64,000 nt of DNA from Amaranthus tricolor. Taxonomy: Eukaryota; Streptophyta; Magnoliopsida; Caryophyllales; Amaranthaceae. The notes below the pieces were generated by a model that was not told where the DNA came from, ran no database searches, and saw only the letters and a list, made by a program, of their open reading frames with translations. Shown here piece after piece: positions 23,351 through 35,017 of this stretch. The position numbers and the translations under genes were made by a program. Location: the NCBI RefSeq assembly GCF_026212465.1, contig NC_080062.1:7064297-7128296 (forward strand). Direction: 5' to 3'. The first letter of the stretch is position 1, and each line of letters opens with the position of its first letter.

Positions 23351-26300
23351 GTTTAGAAAGCAGATGACCGCTTAGCAACAATACTAACCTCTTCCAAAAG
23401 AGCCCTGCTCTTCATTCTCAAAAGACCCTTGGGGGGAGCAGATGGGAGGCTTTTCTTAGGAAACACCTTTTTCAGCTGCAAACAATAGCTGAGAGGTGAG
23501 TAAAAGATGATTATTGGCTCAGTATTCTGCAAGAATTTTGTGCAAAAAAAGTCTTTCAAAATCTTCTACCACATTAACGGATAGGATAGAGGATAAAATT
23601 TTCACTCACATTGGAATATAACTTTAGGAAATCATTAAATCTCCTCAATACTCCTCGTGTAGTTGTAACTCCTGCTGGTGATTGGACACCAATCAAAACC
23701 CTGTAAAACTATTTCGAAAAAGTTCAATAAGATCAGTAATCACCATTACATGGGAAGTTAGGTAAAGTTTACAGATAGCAACAGATATGAGAGAAATCCG
23801 CTGAAAGTATAACTAATATACCCGATGTCTACCCTAAATCTCACTGAGTGATTGAGCCCCAACACGTCCATGCATATTGTTGGGTCAAAACTACATAGTA
23901 TGTCACGCATGGAAAATAACACAAGGAGCACAAGTGACTTTTGAAGAACCTTGGAAATCGGAATACCCCGGAAAAACAAAAGGAACAATTTATGTAATTT
24001 GTTACACAAGGAACAATCATCAAATCTCCTCATATTCTTGTATATATAAGGAAGGGAAACGGAGCATTCGTGCTTTTTATTGAAAAAGTGTTCATACACA
24101 TTCGGGAGTTTTTGAGTACGCTTGAAATACTTCCCTATCAACTAACGCAACACAGTCTTACAAACTTCCTAATACTATTTATAGCTATGTTCCGTTTCAC
24201 TAATTCCATTGCTCCAAAGTTAAAGCAACGTGGCCATCACAGTGCGCCACCCCAGCCCTTACAAACACCTTAACAGAGCCAAGCACCACCACCAATTTCT
24301 CCCCAGCATTACATAGTATTGCCCTCGTATTTAGTAGGGAAGCAAAGGCTAACAACTCATGACAAATAACACAGACAAACGAAATATGATATTGACATTT
24401 ACTCTTAAAAGCTCTCACATAGATTTACGTAATGCTACAATCTCAATGGGACATATGAGTATACTTTATTAGACATCTCACTTTTTGCGAGGTTGGATAA
24501 GGAATGCTTGAGAGCCGTGATGAGAAGCTATTTATCTAGCACCTTATATGGTTAGGGCGTAAAATCCAATCTCCCTTAAAGATCTCAGACAATATAAAAA
24601 TAAATGACAAGCTGCAGAAAGGAAATAGACATATTTCTTTTCATTACAAGATAAAAATATAAAAAAACCCTCCCAGATAGATGTGCGAGAAGCATCTTTC
24701 ATTTACTTGTCCAACATCTTCCTAATATTTTGCATATATACCCAATAGGCAGTAGTTCACAGTTTTTCAAGCTAAACCTATCACCATTGGCCAATGTCAT
24801 TGACGGCCGATGTAAGTAAGTGCAATTGCCCACTCGGGTCAATCACGGAAACAAAAGACCTTTTTTGAAATTGGTTGTCCAACTACATATATCTGATAGA
24901 AAAATATAATTATCAGAATTAAAACATCTAACCCTTGGCATAGATAAACATTGGAGGGACATTCAATTTCTGTACCACAACAGGATCCGAAGCACTTGAA
25001 CTTGATTTTGGAAGCGCTGCCCAAGAAGGAATGGTAACACTGTAACTCCATCCAGAGCACGGATCATGAGGCCATACAGTGTCACGACCACCCTACATCA
25101 GTAAAATGTTTCCAGTAGAAAAAAAAATATAAACTTGAGCAGGAAATACATTCAGTAAAGTGATGCTTATACAGTATACTTTACAATCAAAATAAAAGCA
25201 AGATCATGTTCGTTTCACCGTAATAAGAGGTTAAGGTCAACTAAGTTCTAAGAATATTGGTCAGTGATAGCAATTTCATTTCACAAATAAAAATAATTTT
25301 CAACAAATAAGTTTAGGAGTTGAAGTATATAGAAATAGTCTAAGACACAAACAATTGTGAAGCAAAGAAAAGTTTCCATCACAAAACAAGGATTGAGTAT
25401 TGTAGTTTATGAGGCAAGTCCAATGTCTTTTGAAATCACATAAACAAGTAAGCTTTAACGGGAGTACGGAACAAACACTACTGCCAAAGCCATAATCCCA
25501 ACAACCATCAATGAACAAGAATTGATTTAATTCATCCTTAAAGCGACATTCTTAATTCATCTCTTCCGATATTGCGTGCACAATTGCAATTTGGATCACC
25601 TCGATCCCTACATCAAGCACACACTATGACACACTAATACGAGCCATTGTTAAATTATAACCATATACATGGCCATACAGTGAAGTATAGAAGCTTAAAT
25701 TTAAAAAGCTTACCTAGGCATGCCTAAGATGAAAGCCTCGGGAGAGCAATGGATTGACCGACTTGATTAGGTTAAATGAGGGATTTCATTGAGCGACCAT
25801 TCTACAATGCCTAGGTTGAGCACCTTGTAGTATTTTTAGAGCGCTTTTTGATCTTAGTATCAGAAGGAGCTCATTTGATGCAGGAATTCACTATGTTTTC
25901 TATTCTATTCTTTGTTTGTCTTCTCTTCTCATTTTCTATCTAATTCTTTTAGGTTTTTTCGATTTTGCTTTTGAAGTTATAAATTAATTTATAAAAGTAG
26001 GTGCCTTTGCCTCCAGGGATCCTTACATTCTTAGGTTGCCTCTCGCATTTTAAAACTGAGGTGGGATGAACTGGCAAGGTTAACAAGAAAACAGAAAAGA
26101 AGGATTGTTGCATTCCATATCATGAGTTGACTTGTTTTGCTTTAAGTCGTCAATCTCATCATTTAGTTGGGCTTTGACATTGTTGCTGGCAATAAGGAGT
26201 TTTTGGAGGGAGGTTGAGAAGAAAGGGAAGACTAATGGGAACCTGGATGCTATAGGAGGTTTTGGTTGATACAAGTTATTGTCCAATACAATGTTTATAC

Positions 26301-27168
26301 ACATTTAGATTCTCTACATAAGGCACTTTCATGTCTTCATCATCCTAAAAATTTTTCTACATTCTATCTTAAAAAGATGATATTATGCATAATGAGCAAA
26401 GCCATCTATCCAACATCCTCATTCATATTGATTTATCTAACACAATCAAAGTCCTAAGTCTCTCCCCAAGATCCTTATTTCGATAGGGTCAAACTTCAAA
26501 GATTATTGTGCTTTGGTTTTGTTAATGGACTATATAGCTCATCAAATCATGTGCATGAAGTTGCCGATGGGGTTTGCTATCAACAGTTCATCGAAAACAA
26601 CCTCTTTGTTAAAAGTAACTAAGGAATCCGACCCCTAAATCTCGCCTAGATGGGAGCCGCTCAATGGCTTGATGGCATTGGGATAACGGTATATTGATGC
26701 AAAATGACCATGGTCACAAATATCACATTCAATTTCAAGCCAAAGGAAACATCATACGATGATCATCAATTTAATAACAAAGATAATATAATTTAATTAC
26801 ATAAATTAAATTGAACACAAAAGATCTCATGGAGTACTAAATTTGATAGATCCAATTAAATTAAAGCATTGATCTTTCACAAGATGAAGTAGATCATTAA
26901 GCTCAATTACAGTCAACAAGCAACTAAAACCCATCCATCTCACTATCTACATCACTACGTAAACCCCACAAAAAAACCAACAATTGCAGTAAAAATTACC
27001 CCAAATTCACAATACTAATAGCAAGATTATGATTTTATCCATTAAAATAAGCAAAACCCAGAAAAAGAAAAGTACCCAATATTTAGGAGGTGTACTCCAA
27101 TCCATCCCCATAGGTAAAGGGGAGGTCCCATCATGGCGATGCTTTGGTGGACTCCTCCCCCTAATCAT

Positions 27169-28540
27169 CTTGATCCCTTGTTTTAATCCAATACCCAATG
27201 ATCAGGTGAAGTTGGGAATCAAAAATTGATAATCCTTGTTAGGGTTTTTCATGATATAATCAAATAAAATTGAATAAAATTGAATTGCATGTGGGTTTGA
27301 TTTGTGTTTGTGTCACTATGTATTGAATAGTAGTAGAAGAATTGATTAAGAGAGGTGTTGTAAAAGAGAGGAACAAAGAAGAGGAGTCAAGAATACAGAA
27401 ATTAATTAGTTTCCGACGTTGATTGGAAATTGGAATGTTCGTTACAACTTACAACACACAACACAAACGCACCAAAAAAAAATCATTATGTTAAAAAGAC
27501 TTGGAAACAGATACAACTAGTGTAGAAATCAATGCAATGGTTTTTAGCGTTGATAAATATAAATATGCGATATTAAAATAATAAAGTACTCCGGAGATAT
27601 TATGCATTCGAAACATTCAATTTTGACAGTTATATGTATGAATTAACTCTATAATTTTGGAAATTGTCAACGAAATATTACACATTACCTCCTTCGTTCC
27701 AAATTAGTCGCAACATTTGCAATATTTGCACTATTTACTCATCATTCTTAATTTGTAATTAATTCTTAATCTATAAGTTAAAATATAGTCAAGTGAGATC
27801 TTGTTTTATTTGTTTCGAAGCAAAGATTAATAATATTTAAATTTCATAATTTTTTATTCTATATAGTTAGAGATATTAAGAATTGAATTAGTACATTGAA
27901 ATACGTGAAAAAGCAAATGTTGCAAGTAACTTTGAAGTGATGAAGTAAATTATATTCTTTAATATACTTATCTAATTATAAATAAATGCTAGTCAAAGAT
28001 ATTCTTATAGTAAATATATTGGTCAAAATCAAATGTTATGTCATCTTTCTTTAGCCAACAAATGAGTTCTATTTGGCAAATCCTCCTTAGTTGTGACACT
28101 TGAAATTTTCCAAGCTTTTTAGTATTCCTACAATGTAATGATTTAGGATAAGAAATAAGTTTTAAAATGAAAATAAATAAATTCAATTGCATTTTCCTTT
28201 GTTCGCCTATTAGAGTGTTAGTAACATAAAACAAGAGATTTTTGTTTTAATTTTTAAGTACACATTTTGGCAAATAATAACAACAATAAAAAAAACTCCG
28301 TTTTATTCGTTATTAGCAACAACAAATAAATTTTTTAGCAAACAAGTGCCCTTCAAGTCTAAAAAGAACCGCTTATTTTAGAATTAAAAATTTCCCAAAC
28401 TGAATTTGAGATTTTTTTAAAAAAAAAACACTTATTTTAAATTTTCAGTTGAAGTATTGGCCTAAAGTTCAACATTATGGTGGGTTGACGATCTGCAGGA
28501 TAACCGAAATATGGGCCACCATGATGTTATTAGTTGTACA
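27169..28540. other. EREX-like 5' region and intergenic DNA
   Basis: The first few hundred bases should hold the leader and promoter of the minus-strand EREX-like gene. No TATA box stood out. No other gene is recognised apart from the MITE copy at 27685-27945. Confidence 0.45.
27685..27945 (+). mobile_element. Dispersed MITE family, copy 4 (Stowaway-like end)
   Basis: Starts with CTCCTTCGTTCCAAATTAGT, so this family also has a CTCC(C)TYCGT-type terminus. The inner landmarks ATCTATAAGTTAAAATATAG and TTAGAGATATTAAGAATT are well preserved. It ends near GTTGCAAGTAACTTT. Confidence 0.65.
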
Positions 28541-28550
28541 AATTCTCATT

Positions 28551-29072
28551 AAATAGCCTGATAGTATAAATTATGAGAATATCAGTCTTTTGTTTTGAAG
28601 TCGTCTCACAGAGAGATGATTATTCACAATAGTAGTTGATTCTTAATTAAAGTGGTTGAACTGTTCTAAATTAGGTTAAATAGTCCAACTAAATTATTAA
28701 AAAATCAACTCTCGAACATAAAATACTCACCTAGTTGTTTGATGTTCAACACGTCATTTTAAATGTAAAAATTGACATTTAGATATTAAAATACTCACTT
28801 TAATAATATAAAAGAGCCATTGTGAACTTAAAAAAATCCACTTTAGTTGTTTAGCATCTACTTTATAAACCAAAGTAATTTTAACGATAAAAGTGACGAT
28901 TTAATAGCCAAATATGAGATTGTGACATATTACAACTCAAAATCACTATTTTAACCACAAAGTTACGGTTTAAACAACGAGAGCTACTATTGTGAGAGAT
29001 CATCTCTTGGTGAAACGACCTCAAACAAGATGTTTATATTCTCATAATATATATTAAATGGGCTATTTAACC
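28551..29072. mobile_element. TIR element of about 520 bp with GTCTCAC-bearing ends
   Basis: The left end (AATAGCCTGATAGTATAAAT, then TATGAGAATAT and GTCGTCTCAC) pairs with the reverse complement of the right end (AATAGCCCATTTAATATATA, then TATGAGAATAT and GTCGTTTCAC). The inverted repeats are about 60 bases. There is no coding capacity. Long inverted repeats without an evident short target duplication are compatible with a MULE-type MITE, but that class is not proven. Confidence 0.65.
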
Positions 29073-29521
29073 CAAATATAAAATGCATCTATTAATAAAA
29101 TCGTCTAAAATCTAAAATGACAATTTCAAAACTTTGAAAATGAGGGTTCTAACAACCAAGTTAAAGTTGGGATCAAGTTAGTTTTGTGGTATGATTTTCT
29201 TGAAAAAATGGTAGCATAGCTGCTTCTTTTGCGTTGTTTGACTTGATTAACGTTGATCATTTTGAAATTATTCAGATTATGTTTTTAGGTAGGGCCGTAT
29301 AATATAAATTACTCCATAAATTGTTCAAAAAGTTTTGTATAAGACCGTTTCACAGTGAGAAGGGCCCATACAACAAGTCCAAGCTATTTATGTCTAAAAC
29401 CCTTTAATAACTTTATCACAAATTTTTGTATAAGAAGGTCTCACTGTGAGACATGTCTCATACTTGGGTTTTTTTAACAGACACATAATAACTGTTTGAT
29501 TTTTCTTTTAAAAAAATTGTT

Positions 29522-29670
29522 AATTGTAACTGCACTATGCTAAAATCTTCTTGATTTGATAACTGCACGGTAAAATCTCCATTGCACGGTAAAATCTCCT
29601 TGATTTGATTACTGCACTATGCTAACGCCATCAATAATTAGCCTTCATTGCACAGTAAAACCTCCATTGC
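29522..29670. repeat. Degenerate tandem repeat (TGCACGGTAAAATCTCC units)
   Basis: Units resembling TGCAC(G/T)(G)TAAAATCTCC and TTGATTTGATAACTGCAC recur four or five times with variation. No gene nearby. Confidence 0.65.
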
Positions 29671-29979
29671 AGTTGCATTTGGTAACAATTTCTATATTCA
29701 TGCCATTGATAATTAATCATCGTAAACAAAGCTATTCATTATCAAACCTAAGGGATGAATTAATGAGTAAGTTTGATTTGTTTACAAATCAATCATCAAC
29801 AAAACATGAATTGATCAACAAAATCATGAACAATAACATATTTTATTTTATTAAAGATGTTAATTGATCACATTTGTTGTTTATTTGGTGTATCAACTGT
29901 GAAGTGTAAAGTGTGAATTGATCACCTTAATTGATTACATTAGTTGGTGTACCATTGAAATTGTTGTTCATAAGGATAA

Positions 29980-30113
29980 GGTCAAATTATAACTGGATGA
30001 CTTATATTGTTAAATTCTACTGCTTATAAATAATCATTTTAAGGTTGTATGTCATGACCTTAGTATGACTACTTATAGTCTTAAACTAATGACTTACATA
30101 GTTAAAGTGATTA
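29980..30113. repeat. Repeat block flanking the gypsy insertion (left part)
   Basis: Phrases such as GATGACTTATATTGTTAAA, TGACTACTTATAGTCTTAAA and AATGACTTACATAGTTAAAG form an irregular repeat. The same pattern continues beyond the retroelement at 38245-38455 (GATGACTTATATAGTTAAAG), so the retroelement split a pre-existing repeat block. Confidence 0.65.
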
Positions 30114-30175
30114 TGTAACACCCCTGAATTTCCAACCCCTGAATTTCCAACCCCTAAGGTGCCAATGATCGGAAA

Positions 30176-30757
30176 GTGATCACGGATCGTCATGGCAAGA
30201 GGGTCTTCTTCTACGCCAAGTGTCCCAACAATCACCCGGGGAAAGACTGCAATGGAAATTTGGTGAAATGCAAATATTGTGGCAAGCTGGGACACCGAGA
30301 GTACGAGTGCTTTTCGAAACACGGACATCCAACTCAACAACATGGTGGTCAACAAAACTCCAAGCTAGAAAATTTCAGAAACAACAAGAACGGAAATGAT
30401 CACAGTGGTAGGAATCAAAGCCATCAGAGGAATTGGAATGGAAACCGCCCTACTCAAAGTAGCTTCAAGTCAGGAGGGTTTAATGGGAACAACACCGGGA
30501 CTGGCAATGTAGGAGCTAGTACGGCTGTAGCTCATTTAACTACTGGAAGGTTGACCACTATCAATAGCAAGAAAGCAGAGTCGGCGAGAGATGTGGTGAC
30601 AGGTACGTTCCATGTGAACTCTGTACCTCTTAAAGTATTGTTTGATACTGGAGCATCTGATTCTTTTGTATACACATCAAAGATCAAGAGGTTAGGATTA
30701 AAGAACCCTGAATCCACCTCTAATGTCGTGGCGATTCCATCGGGAGAGTTGTTCTAG
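30176..30757 (+). pseudogene. gypsy Gag tail (CCHC knuckle) and protease
   Basis: Open frame without a convincing ATG start, so 5'-truncated. The zinc knuckle CKYCGKLGHREYEC has the CxxCxxxxHxxxxC spacing. A Gly/Asn/Ser-rich linker follows, and then the aspartic-protease motif LFDTGASDSFV. The frame closes with TAG at 30757 where intact elements continue toward reverse transcriptase. Confidence 0.85.
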
Positions 30758-30977
30758 TGTACTAGGCTATATAGCGGAGTTCCTTTGACCATAGGGAAAG
30801 TCGTTTTCCTAGTGACTTTTATGAGCTTGACATGGATGACTTAGACATCATTCTCGGGATGGATTGGTTAGGCCATTTCAAGGCAGAGATTGAGTGCGAT
30901 AACAAAAAGTAAGTCTTTTAGGGCCTAAGGGAAAGAGGGTAAAGTATAGTAAGGGCACTCTAGGGTTACAGGCTAAA

Positions 30978-32060
30978 GTGGTATCATCTTTAAGTATGAA
31001 AGGATTGCTGAGACAGGGATTACCATGTTACTTGTGTCATGTTCGAAGGATAGAAGACAAGGTTGTGACCCCTGAGTCTATTCCTGTCGTAAATGAGTTT
31101 ATAGATGTCTTTCCAGATGAAATACCTGGAATGCCACCTACTCGAGACTTTGAGTTTACCATAGACTTAATACCGGGGGCGGGGCCCATATCTAATGCAC
31201 CTTACAGGATAGCACTAGCAGAGATGGAAGAATTGAGAAAACAAGTAGAAGAGTTGTTGGAGAAGGGGTACATAGATTACCGTGAGTTGAACAAGGTTAC
31301 TGTAAAGAATAAATACCCTCTACCGAGAATTAGTGACTTGTTTGACCAACTTAAGGGAGCTGGAATGTTTTCCAAGATTGACCTGAGAACCGGCTATCAT
31401 CAATTGCGAATTGCGGAGAGAGATATACCAAAGACGACCTTTTGGACTCGCTACGGGTACTTTGAATTCACAGTCATGCCATTTGGATTGACAAATGCAC
31501 CAGCAGCTTTCATGTGTCTGATGAATCGGGTATTTAGTGCTTGTCTTGATAAGTTTGTCGTGGTCTTCATTGATGATATCTTGGTGTATTCGAAGGATGA
31601 GGGAGAACACAATAAGCACTTGAGGAAAGTATTGCGGATACTTTGGGAGAATCAATTGTATACCAAAGTTTCTAAGTCTTGAGTTTTGGCTCGAGAAAGT
31701 ATCATTCCTGGGGCATTTTGTATCTAAAGAGGGAGTTACTGTGGATCCATCTAAGATTAAGGCAGTGAGGGATTGGCCTACACCGAAAAATGGGATCGAG
31801 ATTCGAAGTTTTCTAGGTTTGACTGGTTATTATAGAAGATTTGTGAAGGAATTTTCAAAGATTGTCCGATCTATCACCAATTTGATGAAGAAAGACAAGA
31901 AATTTGAATGGACTGAGGAGTGTGAGGAAGCATTCCAAACATTTAAGGAGAGATTGACTACTGCACCTGTTTTAACCCTTCCAGACAGCACATCTGAATA
32001 TCTTGTGTATAGCGATGCCTCGAAAAATAGGTTAGGGTGTGTAATAGTCCGGGTTAAAGT
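30978..32060 (+). pseudogene. gypsy reverse transcriptase and start of RNase H
   Basis: Frame 30978-31682 has the RT core: [46 protein letters not shown] and the catalytic FIDDILVYS. The block normally lying between KGYI and DYREL is missing, an in-frame deletion of roughly two dozen residues. The frame breaks at KVSKS (stop near 31680). It resumes at 31741 with the connection domain ([29 protein letters not shown]) and the first RNase H motif [12 protein letters not shown], which is cut off by the foreign insertion at about 32041. Confidence 0.88.
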
Positions 32061-33525
32061 GAACTGGATAAATTCACACAAATATGAATTTCGGTCCACA
32101 CATCGAAAATTAAATTAATGTACTTATAGGACCGATAACGTTCTAATGATAAAGAAATAAAATATTAATGACGAAATAACAAGACAACGGAAGTCTAAAA
32201 TTACAACTTGAGAACCTACTGGCCTCTTCAAACCAAATACAATCCAATTCAAAATGTACTCACTTAAATAAAAATATAAAGTTTGGATAGATAAAATTCT
32301 AATAGTAATTTCGGCATGATAGTCAGCTCGACTACAAGTTCTATTAGAAGAGTCCTCACACACTAGTCCCCACCTACAAGTCAACCTACTAGTCGTCGAA
32401 TGACAACATCATAACAAGTTCCACAGCACATAACAATACACGTCAGAGACAACATATACACACAAGTAATGAGTTCATCCTAGCATGCGAAGGCTCTATT
32501 AGTTAAATGTCACGTTTGACTTTCCGAACCCCAACTCATGTCCTTGCCGTCCAGTTTGGGTCAACAGAGTATTCTCAAAATTTTGGAGAAATACACAAGG
32601 GAGAGCTAATCCCAAGGCAACCTCCGACCTAAGACGTTGTCCGTTCTGTTCGGGTCGTCAAAGGCAAAAGTATGCATACCCTCATGGTGACCGTAATGAT
32701 CCAAACTGCCATGGGAATAATAACAATGATATTCCAATTCCAATTAAATAGCCCCATTTGGGTAACTACACAACCATCCTCAAATTTCAATTTCTTTACA
32801 AATTATTTTGGGGGTCTAAATCTTACGTGATAAACCACATCACAATATAGAATGAATACAACATTACTTAACATAACCTATTACAATTGTATGGTCTAAA
32901 CGTGTACCTTAGTAGCACGATCAAAGCAACTCAAGCGCTTCGCGATTTGACTCTCAACTCTTATGAATCGAGGTCCTAAACTGTAGCAGGAGCGGCACTC
33001 TCGATACATAATTAACATTAATAATTATACTTAAGATAAGTAATGTGGAAGTGTAAAACGCCAAACTACTAAAAATCATTTAAACTAAAACCGTTCAAAA
33101 CATAAGTTAAAAAAAATCTTACAACTGAGAAAATATAACATAAGGTTTGCTTAAATACGATAAAAAAACATAAGTACAATATAGTCATCATCATCAAGTA
33201 AAATCAATGCAGCTAAGTCCTCGATAGAATAATTAAAGTTGCGGCCTGGATCGAAACCTGAGCTAAATTTTCCTGCAAAATACTGTCATACATAATACGG
33301 ATGACATCCGATTAAATCGGTCAGTGATAAAGCCGAGTATAATCTCCTCAACAAGCTTATGATGCGATAGTTAAATCATGCTTACAAAATAATCATCAAG
33401 CACAATATAGAAGGTTATTACTCATTATTGACCTTTACTAAGCCATTAAGTTACATTTTCAATACTTGCAGAAGTTCATTAATGCTACTAAATACTTGGT
33501 AACCTTAATGCTTATTTAACCATTG
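32041..33525. mobile_element. Foreign insertion inside the gypsy element
   Basis: Gypsy coding sequence stops within RNase H and resumes inside integrase. The 1.5 kb between has no reading frame of note and different texture, with phrases such as CTAGCATGCGAAGGCTCTAT and CCGTCCAGTTTGGGTCAACA. It resembles LTR or internal non-coding sequence of another retroelement, possibly reversed, but I could not identify it. The zinc-binding N-terminus of integrase is missing along with the end of RNase H, so the event was not a simple clean insertion. Confidence 0.5.
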
Positions 33526-33529
33526 GACA

Positions 33530-34095
33530 TTCCTGTATGGAAGTGGGATGACATCTCCATGGTCTTTGTTTTGGGTTTACCAAGGACTAGGTCGGGAAAT
33601 GATACCTTATGGGTGATCGTGGATAGACTCACCAAGAGTGCAAAGTTCATCCCGATGAATAATCAATGGGATATAGATCAGTTGGCTTGAGCTTACCTTA
33701 AACATGTTGTGCGATATCATGGTGTCCCTAGGTCTATAGTGTCTGATCGTGATACTAGATATGTGTCAAAATTTTGAGAAGCATTTCAGGCAACTTTGGG
33801 TACAGAATTCCTTAGGAGCACATCTTTTCATTCGGCTACAGATGGACAAACTGAACGCACGAATAGGACACTTGAAAATATGTTACGAGTTGTAGCTTTG
33901 GATAGGCAAGGATCTTGGGATGAGTGCCTGGACATGGTCGAATTCTTATACAAGAATAGTTACCAAGCAAGCATTCAAATGGCACCTTTCGAAGCTTTAT
34001 ATGGTCTTTGTTGTCGTATTCTAGTATGTTGGGATGATTTCAGCGAATCTGTCACTCTAGGTCCGGCTATGTTAGAGGAGATGACTGATAAGTGA
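33530..34095 (+). pseudogene. gypsy integrase core with two in-frame stops
   Basis: Translates as DIPVWKWDDISMVFVLGLPR, then VIVDRLTKSAKF, VSDRDTRYVSKF and HSATDGQTERTNRTLENML. The D,D,E catalytic triad positions are recognisable. TGA codons interrupt it at 33688-33690 and 33775-33777. The latter replaces the Trp of the usual KFWEAFQ. Both stops are explicable as single C-to-T or G-to-A transitions, as expected from decay of methylated DNA. Confidence 0.88.
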
Positions 34096-34195
34096 AAATG
34101 AGTCGTGGAAATCTTGAGGCGGCCCAAGATCGACAAAAAAGTCCTACGCAGATACTAAGAGAAGATCTAATGAGTTCGTCGTAGGGGATTATATA

Positions 34196-34560
34196 TTGTT
34201 GAAAGTCGCGCTGATGAAAGGAGTCATGAGGTTTGGCAAGAAGCGCAAGTTGAGCCCAAAGTTTATAGGACCTTATGAGGTCACCGAGAAGGTAGGAGAG
34301 GTCACTTATAGACTAGCATTACCCAATGAGCTGGGTAAGGTCCATGATGTGTTTCACATTTTGCAGCTGAAGCATTATGTCCCTGATAAATCTCATGTAT
34401 TAGATCCCGAGCCGTTAGACCTTGATGAGAATCTGTCTTATGAGGAGAATTCTATCGAGATCTTAGACTCTAAGGTGCGTAGTACGAGGAGAAAATATAT
34501 AAAGATGGTGAAAGTTATATGGTTTAACCAGCGCACACAGGAGGCAAGTAGGAAACTGAG
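34196..34560 (+). pseudogene. gypsy integrase C-terminal region
   Basis: Contains RKLSPKFIGPYEVTEKVGEV and YRLALPNELGKVHDVFHI, the conserved C-terminal part of gypsy integrases, followed by a SxxEENSIEILDSKVRSTR segment and degenerate sequence. A polypurine-like tract TTAAAGGGGG follows at 34631-34640. Confidence 0.85.
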
Positions 34561-34709
34561 GATTTCATGCGTGAGAAATACCCACACCTTTTTCCCGAGG
34601 TTAGTGAGTTACGGGGTCGTAACTAAGTTTTTAAAGGGGGTAGAATGCGATAGAATTTCGCGCGTTTTCACGCATTTTCTCCTCTACGACATCAACCTAT
34701 TACAAATTT

Positions 34710-34825
34710 ACATGCTTTTGATTGATCGTGTTGAGTCAATTGTGTGATATTTACATGCTTTTGATTGATTGTGTCGAGTCAATTGTGTGACTTTTACATG
34801 TTTTTGATTGGGTGTTGAGTTAATT
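34710..34825. repeat. 43-bp tandem repeat, about 2.7 copies
   Basis: Units starting ACATGCTTTTGATTGATCGT begin at 34710, 34753 and 34796. They sit just beyond the polypurine-like tract, in LTR-like sequence. Confidence 0.85.
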
Positions 34826-35017
34826 TGGGTGATTGACTATTTTGATAGATTGAGTATCCTTTTGTTAATAATGTTAATAAAGTCACGATCCTTGAGTCAA
34901 TTCTTGAGCTTAAAATGGTTATAACACCTTCTTGAGTTATGATATATACAAATTCTCATGATTAATACCTTGGTTACTCTAGTTTCAAGGATGAAACGTC
35001 TTTTAAGGTGGGTAGTT

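Larger units (their letters stand above)
19526..27168 (-). pseudogene. EREX: EREX/EREL-type PX-domain protein gene with three disabling lesions
   Basis: EREX/EREL proteins are plant endosomal effectors that bind Rab5-type GTPases and phosphoinositides through a PX domain. Exons (minus strand): 27168-27076, 25092-24976, 23708-23610, 23475-23389, 23061-22953, 22457-22404, 22329-21677, 21423-21266, 21168-20932, 19731-19526. The ATG at 27168 is chosen because an in-frame TGA precedes it. The head [20 protein letters not shown] leads into the PX domain ([56 protein letters not shown]). An acidic linker (NYGSDIAYETSELGSP) and coiled-coil exons follow (VLVKEVKSLRRS). Lesions: TGA at 23007-23005 (codon 151, where Ser is expected); a missing base near 21297 (exon of 158 bases); another near 19633 (exon of 206 bases). 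Splice sites look intact. The final exon seen in relatives was not found. Confidence 0.85.

Noticed and set aside
26080..26304. Minus-strand frame with a hydrophilic stretch (NNVKAQLNDEIDDLKQNK)
   Set aside because: It looks coding-like for about 30 residues but sits inside the first EREX intron without matching splice phase or any family I can name.
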